Assembly: GCF_000716435.1 (NCBI RefSeq)
Contig: NZ_JNWO01000007.1
Coordinates: 248,001 to 312,000, forward strand
Length of the DNA stretch: 64,000 bases
Origin: Streptomyces xylophagus
Lineage (GTDB): Bacteria > Actinomycetota > Actinomycetes > Streptomycetales > Streptomycetaceae
Reading direction: 5' to 3'
In this document: piece after piece, positions 44,184 through 52,573 of the stretch
Layout of the letters: every line of letters starts with the position of its first letter
How positions within the stretch are numbered: the first letter of the stretch is position 1
The notes under the pieces: generated by a model
Seen by the model: the letters and a program-made list of their open reading frames with translations, nothing else
What the model was told of the DNA's origin: nothing
The model's database searches: none
Position numbers and translations under genes: made by a program

Positions 44184-44615
44184 TCAGTCGGGCGTGACGG
44201 ACGTCCCGCCCCATTCTTCCGGGGCAACATCGGCGAGGGTCTCGGAGAATGTCCATCGGTGGCCTGCGAGGTCCTCGGCGGCGTACTGCCGTTCGCCGTA
44301 CTCGAAGTCGGTCGGTTCCATGACGATGCGGGCGCCGTGCCGCCGGGCCTGCTCGCAGTGGGCGCGCACCTCATCCACGCGCACCATCACCGAGTGCGTG
44401 ACCTCGCCGGGGCGTGGAGGACGGCGGTCCTTGCTCGCATCCCCGACGATCACGGCACCATCACCGAACCCGAGTTGCGCTCGGTGGTCCTCACCGATCC
44501 GCACCCGCTCGACAAACCCGAAGGCTGCCCCCAGCCAGGCGACCGCCGCACGCACGTCGGGATAGATCAGGACAGGGATGACCGTCGACGCGGGGATGGA
44601 GCGATTCGGCTTCAT
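44184..44615 (-). CDS. VOC/glyoxalase-fold protein
   Basis: A 143-residue protein of the vicinal-oxygen-chelate superfamily. IPVLIYPDVRAAVAWLGAAFGFVERVRIGEDHRAQLGFGDGAVIVGD forms the first beta-alpha-beta-beta-beta module and VRAHCEQARRHGARIVMEPTDFEYGERQYAAEDLAGHRWTFSETL the second, as in PhnB/bleomycin-resistance-like members. No substrate can be assigned. GGAG lies upstream of the ATG at 44615. An earlier in-frame region exists but runs through the hexanucleotide repeat and is not credible. It lies 181 bp downstream of the AlaRS-like gene. Confidence 0.82.
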   Translation of the reverse strand: MKPNRSIPASTVIPVLIYPDVRAAVAWLGAAFGFVERVRIGEDHRAQLGFGDGAVIVGDASKDRRPPRPGEVTHSVMVRVDEVRAHCEQARRHGARIVMEPTDFEYGERQYAAEDLAGHRWTFSETLADVAPEEWGGTSVTPD

Positions 44616-44748
44616 GGCTGACTCCAGACGGGTGGACCGTTCCGCAATCTCGTCCAAACCTAGCGGAACAACCCATGTGTAAAGCGTCGTAGCCGCAGCG
44701 GCAGGTGTTGACATGCGGCTCCGCCGCGTGACCGCGCCCAGCCCCCGC

Positions 44749-44790
44749 GCACCCGCACCCGCACCCGCACCCGCACCCGCACCCGCACCC
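44749..44790. repeat. Hexanucleotide microsatellite, (GCACCC)x7
   Basis: Seven perfect copies of GCACCC, read as GGGTGC on the minus strand, begin 6 bp beyond the AlaRS-like stop codon and lie between it and the VOC gene. A multiple of three, so copy-number change would not alter frame but would change spacing. Confidence 0.95.
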
Positions 44791-44796
44791 AACCGA

Positions 44797-45933
44797 CTAC
44801 CTGTCCTCCATCAACCCGGCGACCATTTCACGCGGCAGCCCATGCGTGTCATGGAGATACCCGTAGTCCTCCTCGGTCAACGTCCCCCGAAACCTCGGCC
44901 GAGACAACACCCGCCGCCCGCGCTCGAGGAGTTGACCGAACCGCCGCTCCTCGTCCAGCAACACCCCCCGCACAGTCCCGGTACCGAGAAGCTCCCCCGG
45001 CAGATCGCACAACGTACGCGAGTCGTCGTCCCGGCGCAGAACCGTGAGCACCCGCCGAATCAACCGCCGCAACACATACCCGCGCCCGGTGTTGGACGGC
45101 CGCACCCCGTCCCCGATGACGACCACGCCAGACCGCAGATGATCACAGACGACCCGCAAGTCGCGCTCGTCCAGCACCCACAGCGTCGGAACAACCCGCA
45201 TCCACGGCTCGAACAGATCCGTCTCGTAGACCGACGGGCACCCTTGAAGGACAGACACGAGCCGCTCCAACCCCATGCCCGTGTCGACGTTGACCTGCCT
45301 CAGCGGCACAAACTCACCGTCATCGCCACGTTCGTACCGCATGTGCACGTGATTCCAGATCTCCACCCAGCGCGAGTCGGTGGTAGGGCTCCCCTCCGGC
45401 GGCCCGTCACCGGTCCAGAAGAAGATCTCCGAGTCGGGTCCACAGGGTCCGACGGGCCCGTTGGACCACCAGTTCTCGTCCCGGGTCGACTCCACCGGCA
45501 GACCCAACTCCCGCCAGGTGCGCAGGGATTCGAGGTCGGGGCCCACCTGTTCATCGCCGCCGAACACCGTGACGTACAACTTCTCGCGCGGGATACCGAA
45601 GCCGTCCCGCAGCAGCTCGTACCCCCAACGCAGGCTCTGCGGATGGTCGTAGTCGCCCAACGACCAGGAGCCCAGCATCTCGAACACGGTCAGGTGGGTG
45701 AGGTCGCCGACCTCGTCGAGATCCGTAGTACGCAGACAGCGCTGGACGTTGACCAGGCGCCGCCCCTGTGGATGGGGGCGGCCCTGGAGGTAAGGAGTGA
45801 GGGGGTGCATGCCGGAGGTGGTGAACAGGACCGGGTCCGACAGCGGTGGCAGGAGCGTGCTGCCGGTGATCAACTCGTGTCCGCGTTCGCGGTAGAAGTC
45901 GAGGAACGTGCGGACGGTGTCGTCGGTGTTCAT
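44797..45933 (-). CDS. Stand-alone alanyl-tRNA synthetase catalytic domain
   Basis: A 378-residue class II synthetase homolog equal to only the N-terminal part of AlaRS (full length ~875). Conserved blocks in order: TFLDFYRERGHELITGSTLLPPLSDPVLFTTSGMHPL, RCLRTTDLDEVGDLTHLTVFEMLGSWSLGDY (motif 2), GPVGPCGPDSEIFFWTG, WVEIWNHVHMRYERG, QVNVDTGMGLERLVSVLQG and DGVRPSNTGRGYVLRRLIRRV (motif 3), ending at LHDTHGLPREMVAGLMEDR. The editing (HxxxH/CxxxH) and C-Ala domains are absent, not frameshifted. Adenylate formation looks intact. It lies 119 bp downstream of two lipid acyltransferases on the same strand, so an acceptor other than tRNA-Ala is possible. AAGGA precedes the ATG. Confidence 0.88.
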   Translation of the reverse strand: MNTDDTVRTFLDFYRERGHELITGSTLLPPLSDPVLFTTSGMHPLTPYLQGRPHPQGRRLVNVQRCLRTTDLDEVGDLTHLTVFEMLGSWSLGDYDHPQSLRWGYELLRDGFGIPREKLYVTVFGGDEQVGPDLESLRTWRELGLPVESTRDENWWSNGPVGPCGPDSEIFFWTGDGPPEGSPTTDSRWVEIWNHVHMRYERGDDGEFVPLRQVNVDTGMGLERLVSVLQGCPSVYETDLFEPWMRVVPTLWVLDERDLRVVCDHLRSGVVVIGDGVRPSNTGRGYVLRRLIRRVLTVLRRDDDSRTLCDLPGELLGTGTVRGVLLDEERRFGQLLERGRRVLSRPRFRGTLTEEDYGYLHDTHGLPREMVAGLMEDR

Positions 45934-46052
45934 GGCGGTGAGTCCTTCAGGTCGGGTGGGGACCGGAAAGGAACCGCGGGGAAGCCTGCGAAGGGGCTGG
46001 AAACGACACGTCCCGGCGGTCCGTTTCCGGCCGCCGGGAGAGGTCAGTGAGG

Positions 46053-46988
46053 TCAGGCGTCGGCAGCCGGCGAGCTGGTCGCTCGCGCGGTCGCGGTGCC
46101 GGTGTGCCTGATGATCCTCATGGACGCAACGCTAACAGGACGCCTCCGCGCCGTCCTGCGGATTTTCAGCGGGGCCTGCGCCACCGAGGTGCAGTGGTCC
46201 TGGTGCTGGGGCCGAGCCGTCACACCGGTCTGCGCCGCGTGGGCGAGGGAGCGGCGGTCGGGGTGGCTGCCGGGCGCGATGGTCTCTCCGACCTCGACCT
46301 CGGCGACGAGCCCACGCGTCGACACCACCCGCCACACCGAGGTGAGCAGGGAGTCGCTGCCGACGAAGGCGGGTGCGGTGCTGGCCGTGCCGCCGTCGGT
46401 CGTGTAGTGCAGGCCGACGGGTTGGACGGGTACTCCGGCGTCGAGCGCGGCCTGGAAGACGGCCCGCCGGAAGTGTCCCTGGGCCCGGCCGCACCAGGTG
46501 CTGCCCTCGGGGAAGACGGCGACCGCTCCCCCGTCGCGCAGGGCGCCCGCGATGGAGGCGACCGTCTCGGGGAGGGCACGCAGCCGGTCCCGGTCGATGA
46601 AGAGGGCGCCGCTGCCGGCGGTGAGCGTGCCGGCGACGGGCCAGTGCCGGATCTCGGCCTTGGCCAGCATGCGGGCGGGGCGTACGGCGGCCATCAGCGG
46701 GATGTCCAGCCACGAGATGTGGTTGGCGACCAGCAGCAGCCCGCCGGTGGGCGTGGTGGTGCCGGTGATGCGGAGCCGGATGCCGGCGGCCCGGACGATC
46801 GTCCGGCACCACCAGCGCACGGCGCGGGCGGGGACGCGCCCGCCGATCGGCGTGAGTGCGGCCCCGACAGCCACCACGATCAGTACCGCCACGAACCGCA
46901 GCATCGCGCGCGGTACGGCCGTGACGGACCCCTTCGACTCGATGCACGACCTGGGGGTGCAGGGCGCGCTGGGCAGCCAGACGCTCAT
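46053..46988 (-). CDS. 1-acyl-glycerol-phosphate/lyso-ornithine-lipid acyltransferase (PlsC/OlsA type)
   Basis: Membrane acyltransferase of 311 residues. An N-terminal hydrophobic helix (MLRFVAVLIVVAVGAALTPIG) precedes the PlsC domain: NHISWLDIPLM carries the catalytic H-x4-D, GALFIDRDR and FPEGSTWCGRAQGHFRRAVFQAAL are the acceptor and acyl-binding motifs, and PVQPVGLHY is the fourth block. Its ATG overlaps the stop of the upstream GNAT-like gene (TGATG). An OlsB-like N-acyltransferase followed by a PlsC-type enzyme is the ornithine-lipid synthesis pair, so it probably adds the second acyl chain to lyso-ornithine lipid; a plain PlsC role remains possible. Confidence 0.85.
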   Translation of the reverse strand: MSVWLPSAPCTPRSCIESKGSVTAVPRAMLRFVAVLIVVAVGAALTPIGGRVPARAVRWWCRTIVRAAGIRLRITGTTTPTGGLLLVANHISWLDIPLMAAVRPARMLAKAEIRHWPVAGTLTAGSGALFIDRDRLRALPETVASIAGALRDGGAVAVFPEGSTWCGRAQGHFRRAVFQAALDAGVPVQPVGLHYTTDGGTASTAPAFVGSDSLLTSVWRVVSTRGLVAEVEVGETIAPGSHPDRRSLAHAAQTGVTARPQHQDHCTSVAQAPLKIRRTARRRPVSVASMRIIRHTGTATARATSSPAADA

Positions 46989-47761
46989 CAGGCCGGGACG
47001 AGCGAGAGGAAGTGCCGCAGATAGCGCGGGTTGACCCGGCGCATCGACAGCAGCACGTACAGGTCGGCGACCCCGAAGTCCGGGTCGTGGGCGGGCTCGC
47101 CGCACACCCAGGCGCCGAGGCGGACGTATCCGCGCAGCAGCGGCGGGAGTTCGACGCGCTCGGTGGGGCGGGTCACGCCGTCGGCGCTCCAGGGCAGCAG
47201 CGGGCGTACCCGGAACTCCTCCGGAGCGAGGTGTTTGGCGCTGACCCGGTCCCAGGTGCCGGCGGCGAGGGCGCCGCCGTCGGCCAGCGGGATCGAGCAG
47301 CAGCCGGCGAGCCACTCGTGGCCGCGGTCGACCATGTAGCGGGCTATGCCGGCCCAGATGAGGCCGATGACCGCGCCGTCGCGGTGGTCGGGGTGGACGC
47401 AGGAGCGGCCGACCTCGACGAGGCCCGGGCGGATCGAGTCGAGGGGGGCGAGGTCGAACTCGCTCTCCGAGTAGAGCCGTCCGGCGACCGCGGCCCGCTC
47501 GGGCGGCAGCAGCCGGTAGGTGCCGACCACCTGCCCGGTGACCGTGTCGCGGACGAGGAGGTGGTCGCAGTAGGCGTCGAAGGCGTCCACGTCCAGGCCG
47601 GGCTCCGGGCTGGACAGGTGGGCGCCCATCTCCCCGGCGAAGACGTCGTGCCGCAGCCGCTGCGCGGCACGTACATCGTCCTCGTCGCGGGCGAGCGTGA
47701 CGGTGTAGCGGGTCGGCGCGGCGGGCTGCGAAGGACGGTCGAGGGTGGAAACGCCGGTCAT
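46988..47761 (-). CDS. OlsB-like N-acyltransferase (ornithine-lipid synthesis type)
   Basis: GNAT-related enzyme of 257 residues of the OlsB/hemolysin-like family that transfers a 3-hydroxyacyl chain from ACP to ornithine. Recognised stretches: DDVRAAQRLRHDVFAGEMGAHL, DAYCDHLLVRDTVTGQVVGTYRLLPP, YSESEFDLAPLD, LVEVGRSCVHPDHRDGAVIGLIWAGIARYMVDRGHEWLAGCCSIPL, and VLLSMRRVNPRYLRHFLSLVP at the end. Coupled to the PlsC-type gene by stop/start overlap. Family members also act in other lipid pathways, so ornithine as acceptor is inferred from the pair. Confidence 0.8.
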   Translation of the reverse strand: MTGVSTLDRPSQPAAPTRYTVTLARDEDDVRAAQRLRHDVFAGEMGAHLSSPEPGLDVDAFDAYCDHLLVRDTVTGQVVGTYRLLPPERAAVAGRLYSESEFDLAPLDSIRPGLVEVGRSCVHPDHRDGAVIGLIWAGIARYMVDRGHEWLAGCCSIPLADGGALAAGTWDRVSAKHLAPEEFRVRPLLPWSADGVTRPTERVELPPLLRGYVRLGAWVCGEPAHDPDFGVADLYVLLSMRRVNPRYLRHFLSLVPA

Positions 47762-47933
47762 GGCTCTCCCTGATCACGGGCCGGGTTCGGCGAAGGAACA
47801 AGCTGGCCGGTTCCGTATGTCCGGTCGCAACAGTTCTTCCTACGCCGGGCGTCCTGCGCGTGACCTGTGCCCGGAGGGGGGATGTGGGGTTGTTGAACGG
47901 CGTCCTCACACCCCGGCCCTCAGGGTGTGCTGC

Positions 47934-48959
47934 TCATTTCGGCGGGGCGCACCGCCCCAGCCACTCCCGGGTCTCGTCGGCGCCCAGCACCCGCTCCAGC
48001 ACCAGGTCACCGGTCATGCCGGGGAAGAACCGGCCCGCGGGCCAGCCGCGCTGGTACGGCGGCGGGTCGAGGACCACCACCCGTACGCCTTCAACGATCG
48101 GGATGTCGGTGGGAGTTCCCTCGTTCCACACCCAATCGCCGCCCGGGGTCACGAGGTTGAAGGAACCAGTGGTCGGCACCTGCCCCGGGGCGTCCCGGCA
48201 CACGGCCGCCTCCTGCGCGGAGGGCGCCTGCCCGGGCACGTGTCCGCCGCCGATCAGGACGTCGGCGAGCAGGGTGTGCAGCTGGAAGTTGTCGCCGATG
48301 CCGGTCATGCGGAGCAGGTAGCCGGTGCCGGTGGGGCGGTGGAGGGCGAGGAGAGGTTCGTCGTCGAGGACGAGGAGGGCGTAGTGCAGGCATTTGAAGT
48401 CGTGGCCGGAGGCCTCCTGTACGGCACGGAGGGCGTCCAACAGGCCGGCGCGCAGGGCGGGTTCGAGTCCCGTGCGCACCGAGGGGCGGTTCAGCATCGC
48501 CACGGTGGCCATCTCCCAGCGGGGCAGCAGCCACCAGCCCAGGGTGGCGTCCTGGCCGGCCCGTTCGAGTACGGCGGGTTCCGGGTCACCCGTGTCCGGA
48601 TCGGGCAGGCCTCCTCCCCCGGTCGCCGCCCAGCGCTCGCAGAACTCCCCGGCGGCGCCGAGGGCCGTGGCGAGCCCGGCCAGGACGTGCAGATCGCACA
48701 GCGTCGCGTCCGCGCCCCGCTCGACACAGGCGCCGACCACGACTGCCGTCAGGGCGCGCGGCCCCTCAGGCATGTCATGCAGCAGTGCCGCGAGACGGGG
48801 CCCGGCGGCTACGAGCTCGTCCTCCGCCGCCTGGTCGAACCGGCCGTACATGTCCTGAAGCAGGCGCTGGGCCCGCTCACCGTCCCGCTCGCGCACGGCG
48901 GTCTCGAACCCCGTCACGGCGTCCAGAAACCGCTCCCGCCCCCTGCCTGTGAAGATCAT
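47934..48959 (-). CDS. Conserved-looking protein of unknown function
   Basis: I do not recognise this 341-residue protein. It looks soluble: a charged N-terminus (RERFLDAVTGFETAVRERDGERAQRLLQDMYGRFD), a helical middle with leucine/alanine repeats (LAALLHDM, LHVLAGLATALGAAG), and a later part with HDFKCLHYALLVLDDEPLLALH and WVWNEGTPTDIPIVEGVRVVVLDPPPYQRGWPAGRFFPGM. There is no signal peptide or obvious catalytic motif. Coding bias and the neat fit between the sdhB terminator and the acyltransferase genes support it as real. Possibly of the same transcriptional direction as the acyltransferases, 172 bp away. Confidence 0.7.
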   Translation of the reverse strand: MIFTGRGRERFLDAVTGFETAVRERDGERAQRLLQDMYGRFDQAAEDELVAAGPRLAALLHDMPEGPRALTAVVVGACVERGADATLCDLHVLAGLATALGAAGEFCERWAATGGGGLPDPDTGDPEPAVLERAGQDATLGWWLLPRWEMATVAMLNRPSVRTGLEPALRAGLLDALRAVQEASGHDFKCLHYALLVLDDEPLLALHRPTGTGYLLRMTGIGDNFQLHTLLADVLIGGGHVPGQAPSAQEAAVCRDAPGQVPTTGSFNLVTPGGDWVWNEGTPTDIPIVEGVRVVVLDPPPYQRGWPAGRFFPGMTGDLVLERVLGADETREWLGRCAPPK

Positions 48960-48990
48960 GCGCGCAGCTTACCGAGGGGCGCGATGCCTG

Positions 48991-49025
48991 GCGGGACCGG
49001 GGATGAGCACCACTCCCGGTCCCGC
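48991..49025 (-). terminator. Terminator hairpin of the sdhCAB operon
   Basis: GCGGGACCGGG (48991-49001) pairs perfectly with CCCGGTCCCGC (49015-49025) across a 13-nt loop. It is 57 bp past the sdhB stop and 32 bp before the start of the next minus-strand gene. Confidence 0.85.
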
Positions 49026-49081
49026 CCGTCCGCATCTTGTCGGCGAACGTTCTTGTCCCCCAAGGGAGTTCGTAGGGGTGT

Positions 49082-49831
49082 TCAGCGCTTGGCGACCTTG
49101 CGCGTCGCCCGCAGCCACTCCTTGTTCATGGCGGTGATGGAGACCAGGGGGATGCCCTTGGGGCAGGCGGTGGCACACTCGCCGGCCAGCGTGCAGCCGC
49201 CGAAGCCCTCGTCGTCCATCTGCGCCACCATGTCCAGCACCCGCGTCTCGCGCTCGGGGGCGCCCTGCGGGAGGACATTGAGGTGGTTGACCTTGGCGGA
49301 GGTGAACAGCATCGCCGCGCCGTTCGGACACGCGGCCACGCATGCCCCGCAGCCGATGCACTCGGCGTGCTCGAAGGCGAAGTCGGCGTCCGGTTTGGGA
49401 ACGGCGGTGGCGTGGGCCTCGGGGGCGGCTCCCGTCGGGGCGGTGATGTAACCGCCGGCCTGGATGATCCGGTCGAAGGCCGAGCGGTCCACCACCAGGT
49501 CCTTGACGACCGGGAAGGCCGAGGCGCGCCAGGGCTCGATGTCGATCGTGTCGCCGTCCTCGAAGGACCGCATGTGGAGTTGGCAGGTGGTGGTGCGCTC
49601 CGGGCCGTGCGCGTCACCGTTGATCACCAGGCTGCACGCGCCGCAGATGCCCTCGCGGCAGTCGTGGTCGAAGGCGACCGGGTCCTCGCCCTTGAGGATG
49701 AGCTCCTCGTTGAGCGTGTCGAGCATCTCCAGGAACGACATGTCCGAGGAGATTCCGTCCACTTGGTAGGTGGACATGGCACCTTCGGCGTCGGCGTTGC
49801 GTTGCCGCCAGACGCGCAGGGTGAGCTTCAT
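49082..49831 (-). CDS. sdhB: Succinate dehydrogenase iron-sulfur subunit
   Basis: Electron-transfer subunit of complex II, 249 residues. The [2Fe-2S] site is [10 protein letters not shown] plus the cysteine of TTTCQLH; the [4Fe-4S] and [3Fe-4S] cysteines are in [20 protein letters not shown] and [17 protein letters not shown]. The ATG overlaps the sdhA stop (ATGA). Together with the ~650-residue SdhA and single-chain cytochrome it forms the Bacillus/Bacteroides-like enzyme type, which can favour menaquinone. The operon ends at the hairpin at 48991. Confidence 0.95.
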   Translation of the reverse strand: MKLTLRVWRQRNADAEGAMSTYQVDGISSDMSFLEMLDTLNEELILKGEDPVAFDHDCREGICGACSLVINGDAHGPERTTTCQLHMRSFEDGDTIDIEPWRASAFPVVKDLVVDRSAFDRIIQAGGYITAPTGAAPEAHATAVPKPDADFAFEHAECIGCGACVAACPNGAAMLFTSAKVNHLNVLPQGAPERETRVLDMVAQMDDEGFGGCTLAGECATACPKGIPLVSITAMNKEWLRATRKVAKR

Positions 49832-51780
49832 GCGTAGCTCCGCTGAGTGGGGTGGACGTACTCGAAGACCAGGTCTTCCTTGTGCAGCACGGGAGATGAA
49901 CCCGTGCCGGTGAACTCCCAGGCGGCCGCGTAGCTGAACTCCTCGTCCCTGCGCGCCGCTTCGCCGTCCGGGGTCTGCGACTCCTCGCGGAAGTGGCCGC
50001 CGCAGGACTCGGCGCGGTTCAGTGCGTCGAGGCACATCAGCTCGGCGAGTTCCAGGTAGTCGACGATGCGGTTCGCCTTCTCCAGCGACTGGTTGAACTC
50101 CTCGCCGGTGCCCGGGACCTTGATCCGCCGCCAGAACTCCTCGCGGATCTGCGGGATGCGCTCCAGCGCCTTGCGCAGTCCGCTGTCGGTGCGGGCCATT
50201 CCGCAGAACTCCCACATGAGTTCGCCGAGTTCGCGGTGGAAGGAGTCGGGGGTGCGGTCGCCGTCCACCGCGAGCAGCAGGTTGATGCGGTCCTCGGTCT
50301 CGGCCAACACCTCCTGTACGACGGGGTGTTCGGCGGTGATGTCCTCATGTCCGGGGTGCCGGGCGAGGTAGTCGTTGATGGTCGCCGGGAGCACGAAGTA
50401 GCCGTCGGCGAGGCCCTGCATCAGCGCGGAGGCGCCGAGGCGGTTGGCGCCGTGGTCTGAGAAGTTGGCCTCGCCGATCGCGAACAGGCCCGGGATGGTG
50501 GTCTGGAGGTCGTAGTCGACCCAGAGGCCGCCCATCGTGTAGTGCACGGCGGGATAGATCCGCATCGGCACCGTGTACGGGTCCTCGGCGGTGATCCGGG
50601 CGTACATGTCGAAGAGGTTGCCGTACTTCTCCTCGACCGCCTTCCGCCCCAACCGCCCGATGGCGTCGGCGAAGTCGAGGTAGACACCCTGCCCGCCGGG
50701 GCCGACACCGCGCCCCTCGTCGCACACGTTCTTCGCGGCGCGGGAGGCGATGTCGCGGGGCACGAGGTTGCCGAAGGACGGGTAGATGCGCTCCAGGTAG
50801 TAGTCGCGCTCGTCCTCGGGGATCTGGTTCGGCGGACGCTGGTCGCCCGTGGCCTTCGGCACCCAGATCCGGCCGTCGTTGCGCAACGACTCGCTCATCA
50901 GGGTGAGTTTGGACTGGTGGTCGCCGGTGCGCGGGATGCAAGTCGGATGGATCTGTGTGAAGCACGGGTTGGCAAAGAGCGCGCCACGCCGGTGCGCGCG
51001 CCACACGGCGGTGGCGTTGGAGTTCATGGCGTTCGTCGACAGGTAGAAGACGTTGCCGTAGCCACCGCTGGCGAGAACGACGGCGTCCGCGAAGTACGTG
51101 TCGATACAGCCGCTGATGAGATCGCGCGCCACGATCCCGCGTGCCTTCCCGTCGATGACGATCAGGTCGAGCATCTCGGTGCGCGGGTGCATCTCGATGT
51201 TCCCGGCGGCGATCTGCCGGGACAGCGCCTGGTAGGCACCGAGGAGGAGTTGCTGTCCTGTCTGGCCGCGCGCGTAGAAGGTGCGGGATACCTGCACGCC
51301 CCCGAAGGAGCGGGTGTCGAGCAGGCCGCCGTACTCCCGCGCGAACGGCACGCCCTGCGCGACACACTGGTCGATGATCTCCACCGAAATCTGGGCCAGC
51401 CGGTGGACGTTGGACTCCCGGGCCCTGAAGTCGCCGCCCTTGACGGTGTCGTAGAAGAGGCGGTGGACGGAGTCGCCGTCGTTGCGGTAGTTCTTCGCCG
51501 CGTTGATGCCGCCCTGGGCGGCGATCGAGTGGGCGCGGCGCGGGGAGTCCTGGTAGCAGAACTGGACGACGTGGTAGCCCTGTTCGGCGAGGGTGGCGCC
51601 TGCGGAGCCGCCCGCGAGGCCGGTGCCGACGACGATCACCGTGTGCTTGCGCCGGTTGGCGGGGTTGACGAGTTTGGCCTCGAAACGGCGGGTGTCCCAG
51701 CGCTCGTTGATGGGGCCGGTGGGGGACTTGGTGTCGGTGACGGGTTCCCCGGTCGTGAAGTCCGCGTATTCAAGGGCCAT
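49828..51780 (-). CDS. sdhA: Succinate dehydrogenase/fumarate reductase flavoprotein subunit
   Basis: Catalytic flavoprotein of 650 residues. FAD-binding [22 protein letters not shown] opens the fold; [15 protein letters not shown] carries the histidine for covalent FAD. The active-site region is [42 protein letters not shown], and the C-terminus has the FRD/SDH helical domain. The length and the [31 protein letters not shown] block fit the long SDH subtype. It is 1 bp downstream of sdhC and overlaps sdhB by 4 bp. Confidence 0.96.
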   Translation of the reverse strand: MALEYADFTTGEPVTDTKSPTGPINERWDTRRFEAKLVNPANRRKHTVIVVGTGLAGGSAGATLAEQGYHVVQFCYQDSPRRAHSIAAQGGINAAKNYRNDGDSVHRLFYDTVKGGDFRARESNVHRLAQISVEIIDQCVAQGVPFAREYGGLLDTRSFGGVQVSRTFYARGQTGQQLLLGAYQALSRQIAAGNIEMHPRTEMLDLIVIDGKARGIVARDLISGCIDTYFADAVVLASGGYGNVFYLSTNAMNSNATAVWRAHRRGALFANPCFTQIHPTCIPRTGDHQSKLTLMSESLRNDGRIWVPKATGDQRPPNQIPEDERDYYLERIYPSFGNLVPRDIASRAAKNVCDEGRGVGPGGQGVYLDFADAIGRLGRKAVEEKYGNLFDMYARITAEDPYTVPMRIYPAVHYTMGGLWVDYDLQTTIPGLFAIGEANFSDHGANRLGASALMQGLADGYFVLPATINDYLARHPGHEDITAEHPVVQEVLAETEDRINLLLAVDGDRTPDSFHRELGELMWEFCGMARTDSGLRKALERIPQIREEFWRRIKVPGTGEEFNQSLEKANRIVDYLELAELMCLDALNRAESCGGHFREESQTPDGEAARRDEEFSYAAAWEFTGTGSSPVLHKEDLVFEYVHPTQRSYA

Positions 51781-51781
51781 T

Positions 51782-52489
51782 TCAGCTCACCACTCCGGTC
51801 ATGACGCCCACGGGCACGGCGATGAAGCCAGCCGTGAGCAGCAGTGCGAGGACATTGGCGATGGTCTTCAGGGCGCGGTCGCGGCTGCGGCTGCCCGCGC
51901 CGAGAGTCTGGGCGGCGCTCCAGAAGCCGTGCCGGACGTGCAGGCCGAGAGCGAGCATCGCGACGATGTAGATGGTGTCGCCGTACCAGGTGGAGAAGGT
52001 GTCCACGACGTTCTGGTACGGGTGGCCCTCCTGGAAGCCGCCGGAGTGCACGGTGCCGGTCGTCAGGTCGAGGATGTGCCAGACGATGAACAGGGCGAGG
52101 ATGATCCCGCCCCAGCGCATGGTGCGGGTCGCGTAGGTCGCCCGGGGTTTCCTGTGCACGTACTTGCTGGGGCGCGCCTTGATGTCGCGGCGGCTGAGCT
52201 GGTACGCGGAGACGGCGTGCGCGACCACGGCGACGACCAGGACGATCCGGATCAGCCAGAGCGTCCACTCGTAGTGCATGAAGGACTCGCCGACGGTGCG
52301 CAGCCAGTGGGCGTAGTGGTTGAACTCCCCCGCGCCGAAGAAGATCTTCAGGTTCCCGATCATGTGGACGACCAGGTACAGCAGCATGATCAGGCCGCTG
52401 ACCGCCATCACTGTCTTCTTGCCGACGGAGCTGTCCCACACCGTGCGCGCCATCGACGGCCGTCGGTCCGTCCGCGTTGCCAGAGCCAT
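51782..52489 (-). CDS. sdhC: Succinate dehydrogenase cytochrome b558 anchor subunit
   Basis: Single diheme membrane anchor of 235 residues, replacing the usual SdhC/SdhD pair. Five hydrophobic segments are visible: [78 protein letters not shown] and [18 protein letters not shown]. Histidines placed for two b hemes lie in VVHM, AHAVSAY, IVWHIL and HVRHGFW. First gene of sdhCAB. The ATG at 52489 has TAACGT 8 nt upstream with TTGGAC 19 bp before that, so the mRNA leader is very short or absent. Confidence 0.9.
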   Translation of the reverse strand: MALATRTDRRPSMARTVWDSSVGKKTVMAVSGLIMLLYLVVHMIGNLKIFFGAGEFNHYAHWLRTVGESFMHYEWTLWLIRIVLVVAVVAHAVSAYQLSRRDIKARPSKYVHRKPRATYATRTMRWGGIILALFIVWHILDLTTGTVHSGGFQEGHPYQNVVDTFSTWYGDTIYIVAMLALGLHVRHGFWSAAQTLGAGSRSRDRALKTIANVLALLLTAGFIAVPVGVMTGVVS

Positions 52490-52497
52490 GTCTACGG

Positions 52498-52528
52498 ACG
52501 TTAGGTCCCGGAAGGTCGATCGGTCCAA
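52498..52528 (-). promoter_or_regulatory. Candidate sdhCAB promoter
   Basis: Read on the minus strand, TTGGAC (52528-52523) and TAACGT (52503-52498) are separated by 19 bp, and the ATG at 52489 follows the -10 by 8 nt. Confidence 0.5.
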
Positions 52529-52534
52529 GACATG

Positions 52535-52567
52535 ATCCACCTGGATTCCATAGGCTACGACTATCGT
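52535..52567 (+). promoter_or_regulatory. Candidate LysR site and leaderless -10 of the LysR gene
   Basis: ATCCACCTGGAT (52535-52546) is a dyad with ATCCA/TGGAT arms, inside a longer imperfect dyad ATG...CAT (52532-52551). TATCGT (52562-52567) ends 6 nt before the LysR ATG at 52574. The dyad lies 7 bp from the sdhC -35, a typical place for an autoregulating LysR protein. Confidence 0.5.
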
Positions 52568-52573
52568 GACTGC

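Noticed and set aside
44616..44792. N-terminal extension of the VOC protein through the hexanucleotide repeat (Gly-Ala repeat)
   Set aside because: The repeat lies between genes, the VOC fold begins after the ATG at 44615, and that ATG has a ribosome site.
46053..47909. Single long fused protein over both acyltransferases
   Set aside because: That open frame reads the GNAT-like gene out of frame; the two proteins have separate recognisable domains and overlapping stop/start codons.
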